A stretch of 15,804 nucleotides of DNA from Steroidobacteraceae bacterium (GTDB taxonomy: Bacteria > Pseudomonadota > Gammaproteobacteria > Steroidobacterales > Steroidobacteraceae): positions 1 through 15,804 of the forward strand of contig JAICKZ010000031.1 of the NCBI GenBank assembly GCA_025927665.1. The letters are read 5' to 3'. Made by a program: the position numbers and the translations under genes. Under the pieces are notes generated by a model, which did not search any database, was not told where the DNA came from, and saw only the letters and a list, made by a program, of their open reading frames with translations. Every line of letters starts with the position of its first letter. Positions within the stretch are counted from its first letter, which is position 1. Below, in pieces: positions 14,677-15,804 of the stretch.

Positions 14677-15804
14677 ATGGCATTGGATCTCGCGCAATTT
14701 CATGATGCATTCTTCGAGGAAAGCTATGAAGCATTGGACTCGATGGAATCAGCGTTGTTGAAACTCAATCCTGGCGCACCAGAGCCAGAGTTGATCAATA
14801 CTATATTTCGAGTTGCGCATTCTATTAAAGGCGGTAGTGCAACCTTTGGTTTTACTGAAGTCGCCTCCTTCACACACACACTGGAAACTTTGTTGGACGA
14901 GCTGCGGAGTAACCGCATGCATGTGTCCAGAGGCATTATGGATTTGTTGTTGAAAGCCGTGGACGTGATGCGCCATATGTTACGAGCAGTGCAAACCAAG
15001 ATACCGGTAGATGCACAGCGTGTTGCCGATCTGCAGTTCGATCTGGAAGTGGCGCTGATCAACAAAAATTCTCCTGAAAGTGCACCCGCCGCTGCTGTTG
15101 CTGTTTCTAATCCAGTTAAGAATGAACCAGCCAGAGGCAAACGCTGGTTGATTGCGTTCAAACCTTACCCGCAATTGTTTGCGCATGGTAATGATCCATT
15201 GCGTATGTTGCGTGAGTTGAACGAACTTGGTACTGCTGAGATTACCGTTGATGTATCGCAAGTATCATCATTACAAGATATCGATCCTGAGTCCTGCAAT
15301 TTATCCTGGGATATTATTTTAACCAGCGAAGTCACTCGCGATGTGATTGCGCAAGTATTTGACTGGGCGGAAGGTGATTGTCATCTGGATATCACAGAGC
15401 AACAAGCATCTGCACAGAGCGTTACCGAAGTAATTGAAGAACAGCCCGTCGCTAATAATGTGGTTCCTATCAAAGCCGCTCCTACCAAGGCAGCGGATGC
15501 ACCCGTTGAAAGTAATCGTCAATCAGTGGGTGACTCCAGTTCTATCCGTGTCAGCATTGAAAAAATCGATGAGCTGATGAATACCGTCGGTGAATTGGTG
15601 ATCACGCAGTCCATGCTGGGACAATTGGGCACACGACTTGAAGGTTCGATTGCAGAAGAGTTGCGTTCTGGATTGGCGCAGCTGGAACGCAATGTACGAG
15701 AATTGCAAGAAAGCGTCATGCGAGTACGCATGTTGCCCATCAGTTTTGTGTTCAGTCGTTTTCCACGTATGGTGCGTGATTTAAGTCATCGTTTGAACAA
15801 AGAA
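14677..15804 (+). CDS. cheA: Chemotaxis histidine kinase CheA, 3' end beyond window
   Basis: Histidine kinase that, with CheW and chemoreceptors, phosphorylates CheY to steer the flagellar motor. The frame stays open to the window end, giving 376 codons of a protein usually 600-750 aa. Residues 1-105 form the HPt (P1) domain with VAHSIKGGSATFGF; His48 is the phosphoacceptor, the same number as in E. coli. A Pro/Ala-rich linker (130-153) leads to a domain at about 155-240 (RWLIAFKPYPQLF, GNDPLRMLREL, WDIILTS) that fits the CheY/CheB-binding P2-like region. A second linker is followed by the P3 dimerisation helices (about 288-350: IRVSIEKIDELMNTVGELVITQS), and P4 begins at VMRVRMLPISFVFSRFPRMVRDL. 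The kinase N, G and CheW-binding regions are not visible. ATG 14677 has GGAG seven bases upstream. Confidence 0.95.
   Translation, partial: MALDLAQFHDAFFEESYEALDSMESALLKLNPGAPEPELINTIFRVAHSIKGGSATFGFTEVASFTHTLETLLDELRSNRMHVSRGIMDLLLKAVDVMRHMLRAVQTKIPVDAQRVADLQFDLEVALINKNSPESAPAAAVAVSNPVKNEPARGKRWLIAFKPYPQLFAHGNDPLRMLRELNELGTAEITVDVSQVSSLQDIDPESCNLSWDIILTSEVTRDVIAQVFDWAEGDCHLDITEQQASAQSVTEVIEEQPVANNVVPIKAAPTKAADAPVESNRQSVGDSSSIRVSIEKIDELMNTVGELVITQSMLGQLGTRLEGSIAEELRSGLAQLERNVRELQESVMRVRMLPISFVFSRFPRMVRDLSHRLNKE

Noticed and set aside
1..15804. CRISPR arrays, insertion sequences, tRNA/rRNA genes, toxin-antitoxin pairs or defence genes
   Set aside because: No regularly spaced repeats, transposase motifs, cloverleaf sequences or known defence motifs were seen on either strand.

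Overview
This window is most likely chromosomal DNA of a flagellated gammaproteobacterium. The evidence is the gene order murD-ftsW-murG-murC-murB-ddl-ftsQ-ftsA-ftsZ-lpxC, with lpxC (lipid A synthesis, so an outer membrane) directly after ftsZ, and protein sequences that read very close to the E. coli families. Base composition looks moderate, in the mid to upper forties in percent GC; this was judged by eye and not computed. I cannot name a genus.

Region 1 (1-11434, all + strand) is the distal half of the division and cell wall (dcw) cluster. MurD, MurC, MurG, MurB and Ddl make UDP-MurNAc-pentapeptide and lipid II. FtsW polymerises septal glycan. FtsQ, FtsA and FtsZ build the divisome. LpxC commits UDP-GlcNAc derivatives to lipid A. 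From murD to ftsA the genes overlap by 4 to 11 bases, which implies one translationally coupled transcript. The chain breaks between ftsA and ftsZ. That 288-base interval holds two inverted repeats, one of them with perfect 11-base arms, and a possible 79-codon ORF, and it ends in a U-rich leader with a strong ftsZ ribosome binding site.

Region 2 (11435-12445) is a junction. It holds a small minus-strand membrane protein convergent with lpxC, a stretch of about 330 bases with no convincing gene, and an unrecognised plus-strand ORF of 92 codons. The secM/secA segment that follows lpxC in E. coli is not here.

Region 3 (12446-15804) is a flagellar and chemotaxis locus with two divergent units. 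On the minus strand, a FliK-family protein is coupled to a stand-alone FlhB C-terminal-domain protein. On the plus strand, a STAS-domain protein is followed by cheA, which runs off the window. The intergenic region between them contains two oppositely oriented matches to the flagellar sigma-28 (FliA) promoter, TAAA-N15-GCCGATAA. Both units therefore probably belong to the late flagellar regulon.

Most of the window is well-known biology. The items most worth a second look are the paired sigma-28 promoters, the large dyad upstream of ftsZ, the small ORF it lies in, and the orphan genes at the junction. I see no CRISPR array, insertion sequence, tRNA, rRNA or clearly new system.
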